A stretch of 64,000 nt of DNA, taken from the NCBI GenBank assembly GCA_025449115.1, contig JAHLKC010000137.1, positions 49,371 through 113,370 of the forward strand. The letters run 5' to 3'. Below are positions 35,787 to 46,891 of this stretch, in pieces. The position numbers were made by a program, and so were the translations under genes. Origin of the DNA: Chytridium lagenaria (taxonomy: Eukaryota; Chytridiomycota; Chytridiomycetes; Chytridiales; Chytridiaceae). Each line of letters starts with the position of its first letter. The stretch's first letter is position 1. The notes under the pieces were generated by a model. That model made no database searches and was not told the DNA's origin. It saw nothing but the letters and a program-made list of their open reading frames with translations.

Positions 35787-37576
35787 GGGGGTTGAAGGCG
35801 GCCCATCAATATGTTTGGGGAGCAGACTTCGTGCTGGAAACGGATGCAAAGGCTCTTCTAGGATCCTTAAACCATGTTGAGACTTTGGATGCCACGCAGC
35901 AACGCTGGCTTCTAGCTATTCGGTCGTACCACGCCACGGTGCGCCATGTGAGCGGGAAAGCAAACGTTGTTGCCGACACTCTAAGTCGCCACAATCTCGA
36001 ACGAGGCTCATCCGACGATGGGGAAGCGGTGGAGGAACACGTTGACCGGGTCCTGGGTTTGGAACTGGTTCATCAACACCCCGTTTCTGTCATGAGTTGG
36101 AACGTCAACTCTACTCGCAATGCAGCAAAGAAGACACCCGGGTTTTCGAGTCTGGTTCTGGCCTATGACGTGATCCTCCTTCAAGAAACGCGTCAAGGAA
36201 GGTGTTCTTTTACCACCATCAAAGGTTTTGACTTCTCAACTTCACACGACGCATTCTGGATTGACTTTCCGGTCCAAGGTGGTGTGGGGTGGGGACGGAA
36301 CGGTGTAGCTATTGTGGTTAGGAAAGGACTTTTTGGTGATGAGGAGGGGGTGACGAGGGTGTGCTTTGATGGGTGGTCTGTCGAGGACATGGAAGGACGA
36401 TACCTCGAGGTTCACTTCAGAGATATAGTGCTCATTTCAGTATACTTCCCGGCAGCGGGAAGAGGTCGTGACCACCGGATTCCATACAAGATGGCGTTCT
36501 CTCGTGCAGCATCGGCCCGATTCGACGATTTGGAGCGCCAGGGAAAGACGCTAGTGATGGGTTGTGACTGGAATGTGTCCCAGACAAGCCTGGACGTTCA
36601 TCGATCCGCACTGGATCTCATTAATTCGGGATTTCGGGAGGAGGAGCGTGACTGGTTGGCACAACTGTGCTCACGCTTCACAGATGCTTTTCGGTCCCTG
36701 CATCCACGCGAGGTCTCGTACACCACGTGGTGGCATAATGATCGTCGCGGTAACGTGGGGTTCCGGTTTGATGGAGTACTGGTTTCTAGAGGGGTACACG
36801 TGCTGTCGGCGGTCCATCTAAGGGATGTTTGGGGGTCAGACCACATTCCAGTAGTGGCGGAGGTTTCCTTGGGGAAAGAGGCGGGGGTCTTTGTAGGGGT
36901 GGATAAGGTAGAAGAACCGCGGGTGGTGCTTCCCTGTCTCCAAGAGGCGATGGTGATGGAGGGACTGGACGTTGGTACGCGTCTGGGGCAAGTATTTTGG
37001 TTTCTCTGGACGGGTTCGGTACCGCCGAACGTGACGGGTCAATCTAAGTCGAGGGTGAAACGCCAGGCGTCGCTTTATTTCATAGCGGATAAGAAGCTGT
37101 TTCGGTACTCGTCTCGACATGGAGGGAACCCGTTGAGGGTTGTAGCGTCGGAGGAATGGCAGCGAGAGGTTGTACGTCAAGCGCATGAGGGGTTTGGAGG
37201 TGGCCACCGCAGTGTCTTTGGCACGGGCCAAAAGATACAGCGGAAATACTTTTGGGCCAACATGTGGTCAGACATACGGAGTTTCATCCGCACATGCGAC
37301 GCGTGTCAACGTCAAAATCCGGTACGATACATGGAGAAACTGGAGGAGCAGGAGGGGCGGTTAACAACGCTGTTTGGCACTTGGCACGTGGACCTAGTCA
37401 CGATGGAAGGAACCAAGAGATACTTGGCTCTTTTTATTGACGAGGTCTCAGGCTGGGTGGAAGGAGTGGTGTTGACGCGAAAAACTGGCTGCCCCGATTG
37501 TGAAGGCGATGGAGAGGGAAGTCTTTTCGCGGTTCGGGGTCCCGCAATTGGTTATTATAGATGGGGGAGAGCTTGA
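35660..37576 (+). CDS. gypsy pol, part 2: RNase H, EEP/AP-endonuclease domain, integrase N-terminal half
   Basis: One uninterrupted frame with three domains. RNase H: KREVLGTLRGLKAAHQYVWG, VLETDAKALLGSLN, VSGKANVVADTLSRH. The next domain (about 36085-36873) carries every hallmark of endonuclease/exonuclease/phosphatase enzymes: VMSWNVNS, VILLQETRQG, LISVYFPAAG, LVMGCDWNVS and SDHIPVV. Integrase then starts with an HHCC zinc finger (HEGFGGGHRS to CDACQRQ) and the first catalytic Asp in TWHVDLVTM. EEP nucleases normally belong to LINE elements. The frame leaves integrase at an A run (37480-37484) that is probably one base too long. Confidence 0.88.
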   Translation: MGCVGRAGGQGGGRNAVSFFSGRFNDTEKLYDQPKREVLGTLRGLKAAHQYVWGADFVLETDAKALLGSLNHVETLDATQQRWLLAIRSYHATVRHVSGKANVVADTLSRHNLERGSSDDGEAVEEHVDRVLGLELVHQHPVSVMSWNVNSTRNAAKKTPGFSSLVLAYDVILLQETRQGRCSFTTIKGFDFSTSHDAFWIDFPVQGGVGWGRNGVAIVVRKGLFGDEEGVTRVCFDGWSVEDMEGRYLEVHFRDIVLISVYFPAAGRGRDHRIPYKMAFSRAASARFDDLERQGKTLVMGCDWNVSQTSLDVHRSALDLINSGFREEERDWLAQLCSRFTDAFRSLHPREVSYTTWWHNDRRGNVGFRFDGVLVSRGVHVLSAVHLRDVWGSDHIPVVAEVSLGKEAGVFVGVDKVEEPRVVLPCLQEAMVMEGLDVGTRLGQVFWFLWTGSVPPNVTGQSKSRVKRQASLYFIADKKLFRYSSRHGGNPLRVVASEEWQREVVRQAHEGFGGGHRSVFGTGQKIQRKYFWANMWSDIRSFIRTCDACQRQNPVRYMEKLEEQEGRLTTLFGTWHVDLVTMEGTKRYLALFIDEVSGWVEGVVLTRKTGCPDCEGDGEGSLFAVRGPAIGYYRWGRA

Positions 37577-38330
37577 CGGGGGTGAGCTTCGCGAAGCAGC
37601 TTCAAGAATGGGTTACGACGTGGAGGTGACCATGGCTTATGGTCAGCAGGCGAATGGGTTGGTGGAGAGGGTGAATGTCCCAATTGTAGAGGCACTCGCC
37701 AAAGCCTGTGAGGGCCGTCACCAGTCTTATCACCTGCACCTCCATGCCGCCCTGTGGGCTGCGCGTATCACCGTCAGGCGCACAACGATGTACAAGCCTT
37801 ACGAGTTGTGTTTTGGACAGGAACCGGTCTTGCCAGTCGAGTTTGTCATTGAGTCTTTTGCTATCATTCAGTGGAGGCGGATGTCGACAGTGGAGCTGTT
37901 GGCAGCGCGTATTCGAATGATTCAGAGACGAGACTACGATATCGTCACGGCAAAGCACCGCATCCAGGAGGCACGTAAGAAAAGGGCCGAGCAGTTTAAC
38001 AAGGAACATCGCATCAGGCCGTCGTCAGAAGTAATTGAGGAAGGGGATCTTGTAGTCGTAAGGGACTCCGCTCTCGACCAGCAGATGGGGAGGAAGCTCA
38101 GGTGGCGATACTATGGGCCATTCTGGGTTCGAGAGAAGGGACTTAACGCCTATTGGTTGGCAGAGATGGACGGCGCGCACATCAGCAAGGCAGTGCAAGG
38201 TGCGCGGGTTCGGCTTTATCGAAGAAGGGATGACGAGGAGGGGGTGTTTCCTGTGGCGTTGTTGGATGAGGAAGAGGATGAGCGCGACGAAGAGGTGGCT
38301 GCGGAGTACATCGGTCTCTCTCTTTGGTGA
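37500..38330 (+). CDS. gypsy pol, part 3: integrase core and C-terminal region
   Basis: Continues the integrase core from the previous frame: FSRFGVPQLVIIDGG (second Asp), then NGLVERVNVPIVEALAKAC (catalytic Glu). It is followed by the C-terminal region with KPYELCFGQEPVLPVEF, IEEGDLVVVRDSALDQQMGR and RYYGPFWVREKG, which resembles the GPY/F module. Thus D,D,E are all present across the two frames. No chromodomain is seen. The stop is at 38328-38330. Confidence 0.85.
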   Translation: MKAMEREVFSRFGVPQLVIIDGGELDGGELREAASRMGYDVEVTMAYGQQANGLVERVNVPIVEALAKACEGRHQSYHLHLHAALWAARITVRRTTMYKPYELCFGQEPVLPVEFVIESFAIIQWRRMSTVELLAARIRMIQRRDYDIVTAKHRIQEARKKRAEQFNKEHRIRPSSEVIEEGDLVVVRDSALDQQMGRKLRWRYYGPFWVREKGLNAYWLAEMDGAHISKAVQGARVRLYRRRDDEEGVFPVALLDEEEDERDEEVAAEYIGLSLW

Positions 38331-38547
38331 TATCGCGCCAAACGATCATTAAGTTACGGCACTTTAGACAGCCGCGAAAGCCCTAGGCGAGCCTGAGCGA
38401 TATACGGGTCCCCAGCTACCGTCGTGGTTTGGGGTTAAAACATTAGCGTCTCTGAATAGTAGGAGAGGCCTGAGTGCGGGTCGCGGAAGCACTTCTTCTG
38501 GTGGGGTATCCAATGAGGGCATTGGACCTGAGGGTGGGTTCATCAGT

Positions 38548-39029
38548 TGTGGTAGTATGAGTGGGTTTAGTGGAGGGACGTGTCAAAATGTGGTGGGAAC
38601 GTGACGCGTTTGTATCCCGTCATCACGTCTGATGACGGGATGAGCCGACGCTCATTTTCTCCCTTATATTTGACGCGTTTTGTGTCTTTACGAGCTTTTT
38701 CTTTTCTTATGCCCGTTTTCTTTCCTTTTTCTTTTACCCTGTAGCGTATTCACGCGTCTTACGCTCTCTTACTGGTGTTGCGGGGAGGGGAAGGGTGTCT
38801 TTCTTTACCTTGTAGTACGTTTGCGCATTTTGTGCCTGGAGAGAGGACTGGACAGGAGGAAGACACGGTTTTCGTCTTACCATGAAGCTTAAAGACGGTG
38901 GTGGTGTCTTTGTTGAGGCTGGACGTGGCAGGGAAGGAGGTGGTGGTCTTTGTAGGGAGGAAGTTAGAACAATAAAGCACAAAGTTGGGCTCCAAACTAG
39001 CAACTTACCTAGTGAAGCAGACGACCACA
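38548..39029 (+). repeat. 3' LTR of the gypsy-like element
   Basis: 482 bp, same termini as the 5' LTR. It has no substitutions relative to it and is one base shorter in five homopolymers (T5/T4, C4/C3, T4/T3, G3/G2, C2/C1). It is followed by GTGT, matching the four bases before the 5' LTR. Confidence 0.95.
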
Positions 39030-39579
39030 GTGTGATGCAGGATAGGCCATTATAATGGTGCAGTGGAGTAAAAACAACCCCCCCCTACTCCAGTGCAGAA
39101 ATGAAGGCCAAGAGATTAAACGAGATAGTGATGATCAGCAGATTTTCAAGGCCTTAGTGAGGAGATCTGCAAGAATGAGCTTGGAGGACAATAAGACATC
39201 ATCAACTCCTTGCTCGCGAGCGTTTGCAAAGAAAGTGGTGTCAAATATTGATGTGCTTGACACAATTATGATCACGAGGATTTTTAGCCACGGCGGTAAG
39301 ACCTTGATTGTCACCGTAAAGTTGGGTGGCCTGGAAACATCTTGACCAAGGTGTTGAACCAGAGATCGTTGTGTAAAATTCTCCCTTTGGCCCTCTACTA
39401 TTCAAGCCTTGACCATAGTAGAGAGAGAGTTCGCTGTGCCATGCCACCATCCATGTTGTATGTTGTATAAGGTGGAATTGCGGTAGCAGCTTCTCTTTTG
39501 CTGAGGCAAGAATTTGTTGCGCTGTACAGCTCTGCTGTTCTTGCGAGGTTTTATCATAGAAAAGGAAGGACAATAACAA
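39030..39579 (-). pseudogene. Ty1/copia pol remnant (RNase H end)
   Basis: On the minus strand QLYGDNQGLTAVAKNPRDHN and VKHINI, followed near 39150 by LLTKALK in a shifted frame, match the end of copia RNase H (LYGDNQGA...KHIDI...D..TK.L). Frames are broken and upstream RT is not recognisable. A G-rich tract on this strand (39074-39085) could be its polypurine tract, placing the copia LTR at the gypsy insertion site. Confidence 0.65.
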
Positions 39580-40221
39580 AGAACAACAAAAAAAAAACCT
39601 AGGCAGGGATCACACTTACCCAGGTAGAAAGGGCTACGAGGAGGGAGTCTATCCTGCTCCAAGGAGTATCCTGGAACTTCACAATCAAATGAAAGCCGTT
39701 TTGGCTCGTTCTTACTTCCTCCCTTGTCTACCTGTGCCTCCTCTCTGGTCGCACTCCCCGTTGAGGACAAGTAGACTGCCCAAGTCATAATAAAATGAAT
39801 AGTACAGAAGTTGTTTATCTGAGCAGGTCTACATAAGGGGTTGTGCCATGAAGGCGTAGTAACTCTTATTTACCCTTAATTAGACTCAATTGTCTTGACC
39901 TAGCGTTGCGGCACCCATACTCAAGCACAACATGTAATACAAGGGTAGGGAGAGCACAGCACAAGGCTGGCCTAGAACAAGGTCTTTATGGGTGTTGTAA
40001 ATATTCAAGTTTGCTTAATAATTTACAAAAAATAATCTTGGGGGATATATAAACACAAAACACAACTAAACAGAACAACATAAACATAAGCCTGCCGTCA
40101 ACTCTGCACACATAATGGGTCTCCACACGCACAAGAAAATGAATCACGTAGCCATGTGGGTTAGATAAGAAGGGGAGAGACAAAGGGTAACGGGACGTAA
40201 GGTAGGTAATTAACAAACAAC

Positions 40222-40931
40222 CTATGAGCTACAAGTACGTACGCACTTATGCCTGTTCAGTGGAGTTGCTTCATAAGTCCACAAACGTCTGAATAGCTCT
40301 CGGTTCACATCTTCAGTTATTTTCATCTTTGGCCGTCGTTGGACGACAGCAAACTTCTTCCAAAGTTCTATTTCTTGTGCAAAGTCATTGTTAATACGTT
40401 TGCATGCTGCATCAGCAGAATCCGTTGGAGGTAAGATATGATAGGGACAGAGCCTGGCAGCGTTAGCTTGCCTAGACAATAACCTACCATCTGGTAGTAC
40501 TTGAACAATAGTATATTGGTTATAATTAGCGGACCTTGCAATGACGCGCATAGGACCAACCGACAGAATAGGAATTTCTTTATCTGAGCATCTATACGGC
40601 TCTGTTTCTCAGTGTGTAAGGGCATCAATGACCACACACAATCACCACTATCAAACTTTAAAGTATAGGTCTTTTTATGTGATTGCACAGTCTCAACACA
40701 GTCAAATTTTTTCTTAAGTAGCCGTTCTCTAGCATAACTAAGTGGCGCTGGTAGTTCAACAGCATAATCACTAATTTTCTGAGACTGGTTTTTCAGGAAA
40801 TCAGCTATAACTTTAGGCTGCTTCTTATAAGGCTTACTAGCGGAGTCAACTTCAGATTGTTGAGTTCTCGTGTTGGTCATATGCAATACAACAGAACACT
40901 TTATCATTAATAGTTTTTTTCTGCTGTTCAT
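40222..40931 (-). pseudogene. retroelement integrase C-terminal remnant
   Basis: Two overlapping frames. The upstream one has YARERLLKKKFDCVETVQSH and LKFDSGDCVWSLMPLHTEKQ, which resembles the spacer and DxVW/L motif after an integrase core. The downstream one continues MRVIARSANYNQYTIVQVLP and LSRQANAARLCPYHI, similar to the GPF-type end of gypsy-like integrases. No core or RT is nearby, so it is a broken relic. The element type is not certain. Confidence 0.45.
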
Positions 40932-41683
40932 CCACTGAACAAGTACGTTGTCAAGCTATGAGAGATGAGAAATGTTCATATACTCTCATAAGATGTACAG
41001 ATAGAACAGAAAACTATAATCCTCTGCCTTCACGTTCCTTACCCCACCTTGCAATTGAAGTCTACTTAGTCATCTAAGGGTTATAAAGTTGTTAGGGTCG
41101 CAGGAAGGTACAATAGATAATAGAGGAGATCTAGTAGCTTGTCACTCTAACAACAAATCGTTCTATCAGTATGTATTGTGTTGTATTGTCTAAATGGACC
41201 TGTACTCCTTCATTCCTATCCAGATTAGGAATATTACATTGAAGGAATTTTGTTTGCCTTCTTGGAAATAGCCCTTCAGATCCTTTCACATCACTTTCCC
41301 TTCAACTCAGCTATAAACGTTAGTGTTTTTCCATAGTGGAAGTGCACTTCAACCCTGCTCTCTCTGCAGTCGTACCTTCCTCTCCTATCTATCAATGTAT
41401 TAGACATAACCTCTTACACCTGTCTCTGAACGACAGTCCACCTTGAACTCAAAGTTAACACAATGTTAATCCGATAGACAAGCTAAGTATCTTTTATTGA
41501 TATTAAACTATGGGCCTGATTCCTGATTCCAGCATTCATCAAGAAATCCGCTCTCTGCACATCCCAAATCCATCAATCCGGGTGATCTGCACCTATTCTC
41601 CTGAATCTGATGACCATCCACGCTGATACCACTTGCTTGATCAAACCACACTACACTACACTGCATTTCTGCAGCCCTACTGT
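40932..41683. other. gene-poor region
   Basis: About 750 bp with no gene or clear repeat seen. Confidence 0.45.
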
Positions 41684-42590
41684 TCACTCCCTCCATCCAT
41701 ATGAATGATGAGCTTGATGGGACAGCGGTTGTGAATGTAGTGGAAGATGATGGAGTTTTGGAGTTGTGGACATGGCTGTAGTGGTAATGGTAAAAAAGGA
41801 AATGGAAGGGGTTTTCAAAGAGGTTGTTGATGTCTTGACCTCACTTGAACCCAAACTAGTCGAAGCAAAAGTAGTCATTGTTGCCACAGGAGAAGTTGCC
41901 AAACTCCCAGTCTCACTCATAGTAGCTGTTGCAGAAATGGTCATTGACGCGGTCGCTGCATCAGTCATCGTAGCTGTGAAAGAAGACTTTGGGGTTAGTT
42001 TTAGCGTGACTTGTCGTTGAGCTAGTGACAGCAACGGTAGTTGTGGTCGTTGCAACGCAATGGTTGTTGGGGACGTTGACGCCCCGCCAACAAACACAAT
42101 GGTATCATTTGGTGCAATTGCGGCAGCTCCAACGGTAACCCCAACAAATTTGTGAACCAGAACCCATTATTTACATTCACAACTTTCCCTCCAATCTGTG
42201 AGAATGAAGTATCTAAGAGAGAGAGAACGTAATATGTTATAGTTATCCATGAAAGAGTATAATAGATGAGTTGAATCAAGCACACGTGAAAGTGGGGTAA
42301 AAATCTACGTCAACACCATCCTCTCTCACGAAAACAGCCGCAAATGCACTTATACTGGTATTCTTGTTGAGAGCAAGCATGTTGGGAATAAAAATACCAT
42401 AGTAAGAGTATATGAGTGTGTTGTGGCAGGGACGCCGGTGGTAGGGTTTAATTTGTGGACCAAGGTACCGACCAGGTACCAGAGCTACCGCCCCTAACAG
42501 GCTTGTGTTTTCAAGTGAATGCAGAATCGGTATCAATGGCGATGGAGTCGTCCAATATGCAGCCTTTGGTATCATTTTAAGTACTACCAT
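41684..42590 (-). pseudogene. possible broken gene, unassigned
   Basis: Minus-strand pieces NTSLLGAVALVPGRYLGP, YSYYGIFIPNMLALN, NGFWFTNLLG and APNDTIVFVGGASTSPTTIA lie in different frames. They are followed by a Ser/Thr/Met-rich repetitive chain (ATASMTISATATMSETGS). It looks like a degraded surface or kelch-like protein, but I cannot name a family. Confidence 0.25.
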
Positions 42591-43920
42591 CGTTGAGAAT
42601 GACGCTGACCTTGATTGCCAATATTCTATCGTAGCAAATCAAACAATCTAAGCATACAAATAGTTAAAGTTTAGTTAAGATAGTTATAGGAACTACTGAG
42701 ACAAAAAGGGTGGACGGAGCCAAAATATACGCGTTCCCTGTTACGGGATCATTCGGCTTGAGGGTTTGAAAGTCAACGACGTTGAGAAGCTCCTGCATGA
42801 CAGTATGTACTAGGCATATGGTAAGGGCGTCCTAGAGTTCTGTCTCAGTGGAATTAATCGGTACTTGAATGATTTAAAGAGACCATTCAATTGCCACACC
42901 TAAAAAATATAAAATTTCATGGCAAAATAAAAGAAAATCGAAATATATAAAGAAGATTACCTGTCAGCAACAATATGAAAATGAAAGTCTCTCTACGGCG
43001 CCTAATCTCGAACTGACTTGGAAGGGGTATGGTTAGATGGGGTCGGAGAGGATTGTTCCATTTGGTACTGTTTCATCACACATTTGGGGAAAAGACTCAG
43101 GCCTGTGCATCAGCAAATTGTACCGTACATCAAACATTTGCGAAAAGACTCAAGGGCATACATCATCAAATGCTTTTTCCAAGTATGACTTTTGCAAAAA
43201 AGGAAAGGTTAGGGGTTCAAGTTACTGACTTTAAAGACAATGTAGACAGAAAGAGGAGAGCTCACTATGCAATAGTCGTATACTGATCCAATGAATATCT
43301 GCATCACTTCTTGATCCAGGAATATTCCTTCTTGATCCGGGAACATGCCCGTCCCATTAACTGGCACCACCAACAGATTCTTTGAAGTCCCATTCACACG
43401 GCAACAGCATTATCAAACCGGAAATTTGTAGAATCAAACGTCCCACAAAACAAGTTAAAGTGATGCTGCCATTTTCCAATTTACGCGTATCAGTGTGGAA
43501 GTATTGTTAACATCTGGATATACAACACTGTCACGTACTATCCAACCCAGTTTATTTTTGTTGTAATGAATTAGTTTGAATGTGTATATTATATAGTTGA
43601 TGATGACAGTGCAAAGAAAATATTTACCTTGGATGTGTCTTACTCTATTTATATTGTGGAGTTGATGATAGTGCAACAAATTTTGTTTGAATGCTGTTTA
43701 TCTTGTGGGGAGTTGACAGGGTCATGCGGCGAAGCTTTTTGATTTTTTTGGTTCCAGGATTTCACTTGTTTTGGTTGTTCTTTTTTTATTAATTTAGCTT
43801 AGGGTTGATCTTGATTTAGACTTGGCCTTAATGTAGGTCATATTATTTTTTGGTATTTTTTGAGGCATTTCATATGGTCCTGCGGGGCTTTCATTATTTT
43901 TGGAAGATTTTGGTGATATT

Positions 43921-43958
<38 letters not shown>

Positions 43959-44306
43959 GCTACTTAAATTTTTGGCAGAGGAACTGAATTTCAAATTTGG
44001 TATCCTTGAAAGCCATATGTTGTATACTATGGGGAGGGGAAAACATTGGGATGAGTGTCTTTTTGATTATGATCACACCCAAAAGATCAACCATTTTTGA
44101 AAATACCAAAATGATCAACCACTTCATTGTCCATTCCCCTGTCGCCATCTAGACCTGTCTTGTCTAGTTCCCTGAATTTGGTGGTGTGCCCTGATGAGGT
44201 TTTGCAGTGGATTTGGGTGGAGGTGAATGGGAGTTGGGGTTCATGCAAGTCATGCCTGTTTCCTTTGCTGCTGACTTAACCGTCTTGGCTGTGGCGCGCT
44301 GGTGAC
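42591..44306. other. gene-poor region with long poly(T)
   Basis: About 1.7 kb without a supported gene. The only clear feature is the 35-T run at 43923-43957. Confidence 0.5.
43923..43957. repeat. 35-base poly(T) tract
   Basis: Uninterrupted T run. It could be the poly(A) tail of a minus-strand retroposed sequence, but no flanking target duplication is evident. Confidence 0.9.
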
Positions 44307-44835
44307 TTACCCGTGGTGGCCGTTTATGCTGGTTTCTCTGTCTTGGCCCTGTTGCGTGCCTGTTGACTTTCCTGTCATAGTCGTTTCCTTGGCCGGTGAC
44401 TTGCCTGTTTCCTTTGCCTGTGACTTGTCTGTTTCTTTTGAGCGCTTTGTCTCTGCGGCAATTTCCACCCTGGTCTTCGCTGAAGAGCTACCTCCCTGGT
44501 CCTGAAACTTCTTTCTCTCCCTCTGTTGAATGCCCTTATCAATCTGGAGGTAGTCTTTACACTTGCGCAGAACTATAGAAAAATAAGTTGATGAGGCAAA
44601 GTTAGCGCTTACAATAGTAACGCTTAAAAAGCTTGATGAAAAGCACTGGCTTGTCACCCACTTGCTCAATCATTTTTACCGTCATGACAGAAGTTGACTT
44701 CAAACCCGTGCCAAAAGTTTTCCACATATCCAAAAAATTACTAAGGGTAAGGGTTGTTTGATGGTATGTCATGCACCTTTTGTGTACTTCATCCAATAAA
44801 ACCTTCTCAGCCTTCAAACATTTCCCTTTCATCAC
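44307..44835 (-). CDS. unassigned basic protein, two exons
   Basis: Upstream segment LDEVHKRCMTYHQTTLTLSN and FGTGLKSTSVMTVKMIEQVG; downstream, after a possible intron near 44572-44605, a Lys/Glu-rich tail with degenerate KETGKSPAKET repeats. I recognise no family. It may be part of a transposon-borne gene. Confidence 0.25.
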
Positions 44836-46891
44836 GACAAGTCACACATGTAGTGTCATCCAAAACTCAATTTCATTGTCATCAAAAAAATGCCATTGGG
44901 ATTGTTGAAAAGCCTGGAGAAAAAGGAGGGGTTAAGCGGAACAGTAAGTAGCGGAAACAACTCCAAGTTAAAGCTCATCAAATTGGTGGCCAACTTGGTG
45001 CCACGGACACTTGCACATCAGGCACAAACACATTGGAGAATCTCATTGTGTCCGGATTTTTACCCTTAAACGCATCCTTTTAAATACATGAGATGCAAGT
45101 CTTTTAGGTAATGCGGTAGACTTGTTATCTCTTGCACATATGGAATCTGGTTAGGTCTCAAAATAAACTCTGTCAAGCGTGACTGATGTAAAATTGGGAG
45201 GGCTTGAAGCTGCCAAAATGTGCTTGTAAGCGATAACAACTTACAGGCCTTGACCCAATCTTGAGCTGAACTTTGTAAACTTGCATAATGGGTGGTTGCT
45301 AATCATATGGTCATAACCCCATCTTGTAGCTTTCCTAAAATGGTAATAACTTGTGTTAAAGCATGTGAGGTGAAGCCATCTCCCCAAGGTCTCAACAATA
45401 CAATGGTTGTAACAATTTTGACTCTAGAAACTTTCAAATCACGTTTTTCAACGTACCCAAAACGCAAGGGACGACAGGATCAATGGATGTCTTTTCTATC
45501 TGACAATGATTCTTTCTACCAAAGGAACTTCTCACTTTGGGTCATTTTTGGAAAATTCCTTGAATCTATCCAATACAAAGTGCGTCTGTTGGGAAGCTAT
45601 TTCAAACCCATTGTCTAATAAAATTGTTATTGGTTGCTAATTTAGCTGTTAAAAAATTACAAACCACAGAAAACTAAATGTGGATCTCCTACACCCTGTT
45701 GAAGCCTGAGAAGGGTATCTTAATCTTGTTGATTTTCCATCAATTTTAGATATTCCTGGCATCCCATCTCCAGCTGATAATGCGACACAGTCAAAGTAGC
45801 ATCCTCTGTAGTAGTCAACGCTAATTCAGGCAAAGCATCTTTAAGAATAAACAACAAAGCCTTCATCTCCTTACACCCCTCAACAGAGACTAATTTTTCA
45901 AAAATGCAGATGTATAACTCTACATTTTTAATATACAGAGCACATATGGGGGGGGGTAACCCTATAGAGCCCATGGTTTTAACTCAATGTGGTGGTTGAT
46001 CACGTGACCGTGGAGAAATATTATTTGTCAACAGTCACATAACCGTTGACAATAGTATGTTAGTTAATACGTCTCACCACTGTGGGTAACGTCGTTAGTT
46101 TGTACCTGCTTGCATCCTATTTATTTATTGCATCAAACTATTTATTCTTTTTACTACATTTTTTTTTTTATTTCTGGTGTAACTGGCATATGATGTCTCC
46201 ATCTTATTCTTATTATGGTCAACAATAATGGATATCGTTGTACTTCTCCACACACAATAATTGATATCATGATTTTTCTCCACACACTTTAACATTTATC
46301 CTAAGTCTTTCTCGGTAAGAGAGTCTGGATCCCCGCACACCACCATGACAGTCTGAAAACAAAAGTGGAAAACCTGAATGAACATTTACAAAGGTTGAAC
46401 TTGGCAATCCACATGCTAACTTCATAGACAAATAAACTTGATTTTAGGACTGCATTTGACGTCCATTTTCAATGTTAACGATATATCTAGATCAGCTTTG
46501 TACAAGAACATAGTAGTTGTTTAGTCTTGGCGATAAGCCGATTACTTTGTTTACTGTAGGGGTCATCACCCAACCATCTGCCTTACACCATGACATTCAA
46601 ACTGGAACCATTAAGCAATCTATGCTTCAACTTGCTCCTATTCAGTCAGCTGACTTTGAAAATCTCATGCAGCGGTCAGCTTCAATTTTGGGAGATATTA
46701 CATTTATGGGGAATGAAGCTAGTTTACAGTTTGCATCTTTTTGAAAAGATACCTTTTTGCGTGATTCCTTATTCTAATATTGTATTCAGCACCAGTCTAC
46801 AATTGTCAAGATCATTTTAATAAGTCTCATATCAACGAATTCCCCATATATTCCCAAGGGTGCTGGCAATGAAATAAATGGAACTTGCCTT
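44836..46891. other. gene-poor region
   Basis: About 2 kb, A/T-rich. A short minus-strand ORF (45720-45974) and a plus-strand ORF (46517-46744) have no recognisable features. Confidence 0.45.

Larger units (their letters stand above)
29526..39029 (+). mobile_element. complete Ty3/gypsy-like LTR retrotransposon with an extra EEP endonuclease domain
   Basis: A 9.5-kb element bounded by LTRs of 487 and 482 bp that start TGTGG and end CCACA. It is flanked by GTGT on both sides, a 4-bp target duplication. Internal order: PBS, gag with a CCHC knuckle, a protease-like ORF, a 415-bp gap, RT, RNase H, EEP endonuclease, integrase. The RT-RH-IN order is that of gypsy rather than copia elements. The LTRs show no substitutions and differ only in the length of five homopolymers, so the insertion is very recent. 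The frame changes in pol also lie at homopolymers, so the real element may be intact. Confidence 0.93.

Noticed and set aside
35690..35790. Programmed frameshift inside RNase H of the gypsy element
   Set aside because: The frame change is at a G6 run within a conserved domain, where a programmed site is not expected; a run-length error is more likely.
43923..43957. LINE insertion tail
   Set aside because: Only the poly(T) run supports it; no LINE coding sequence and no target duplication were seen around it.
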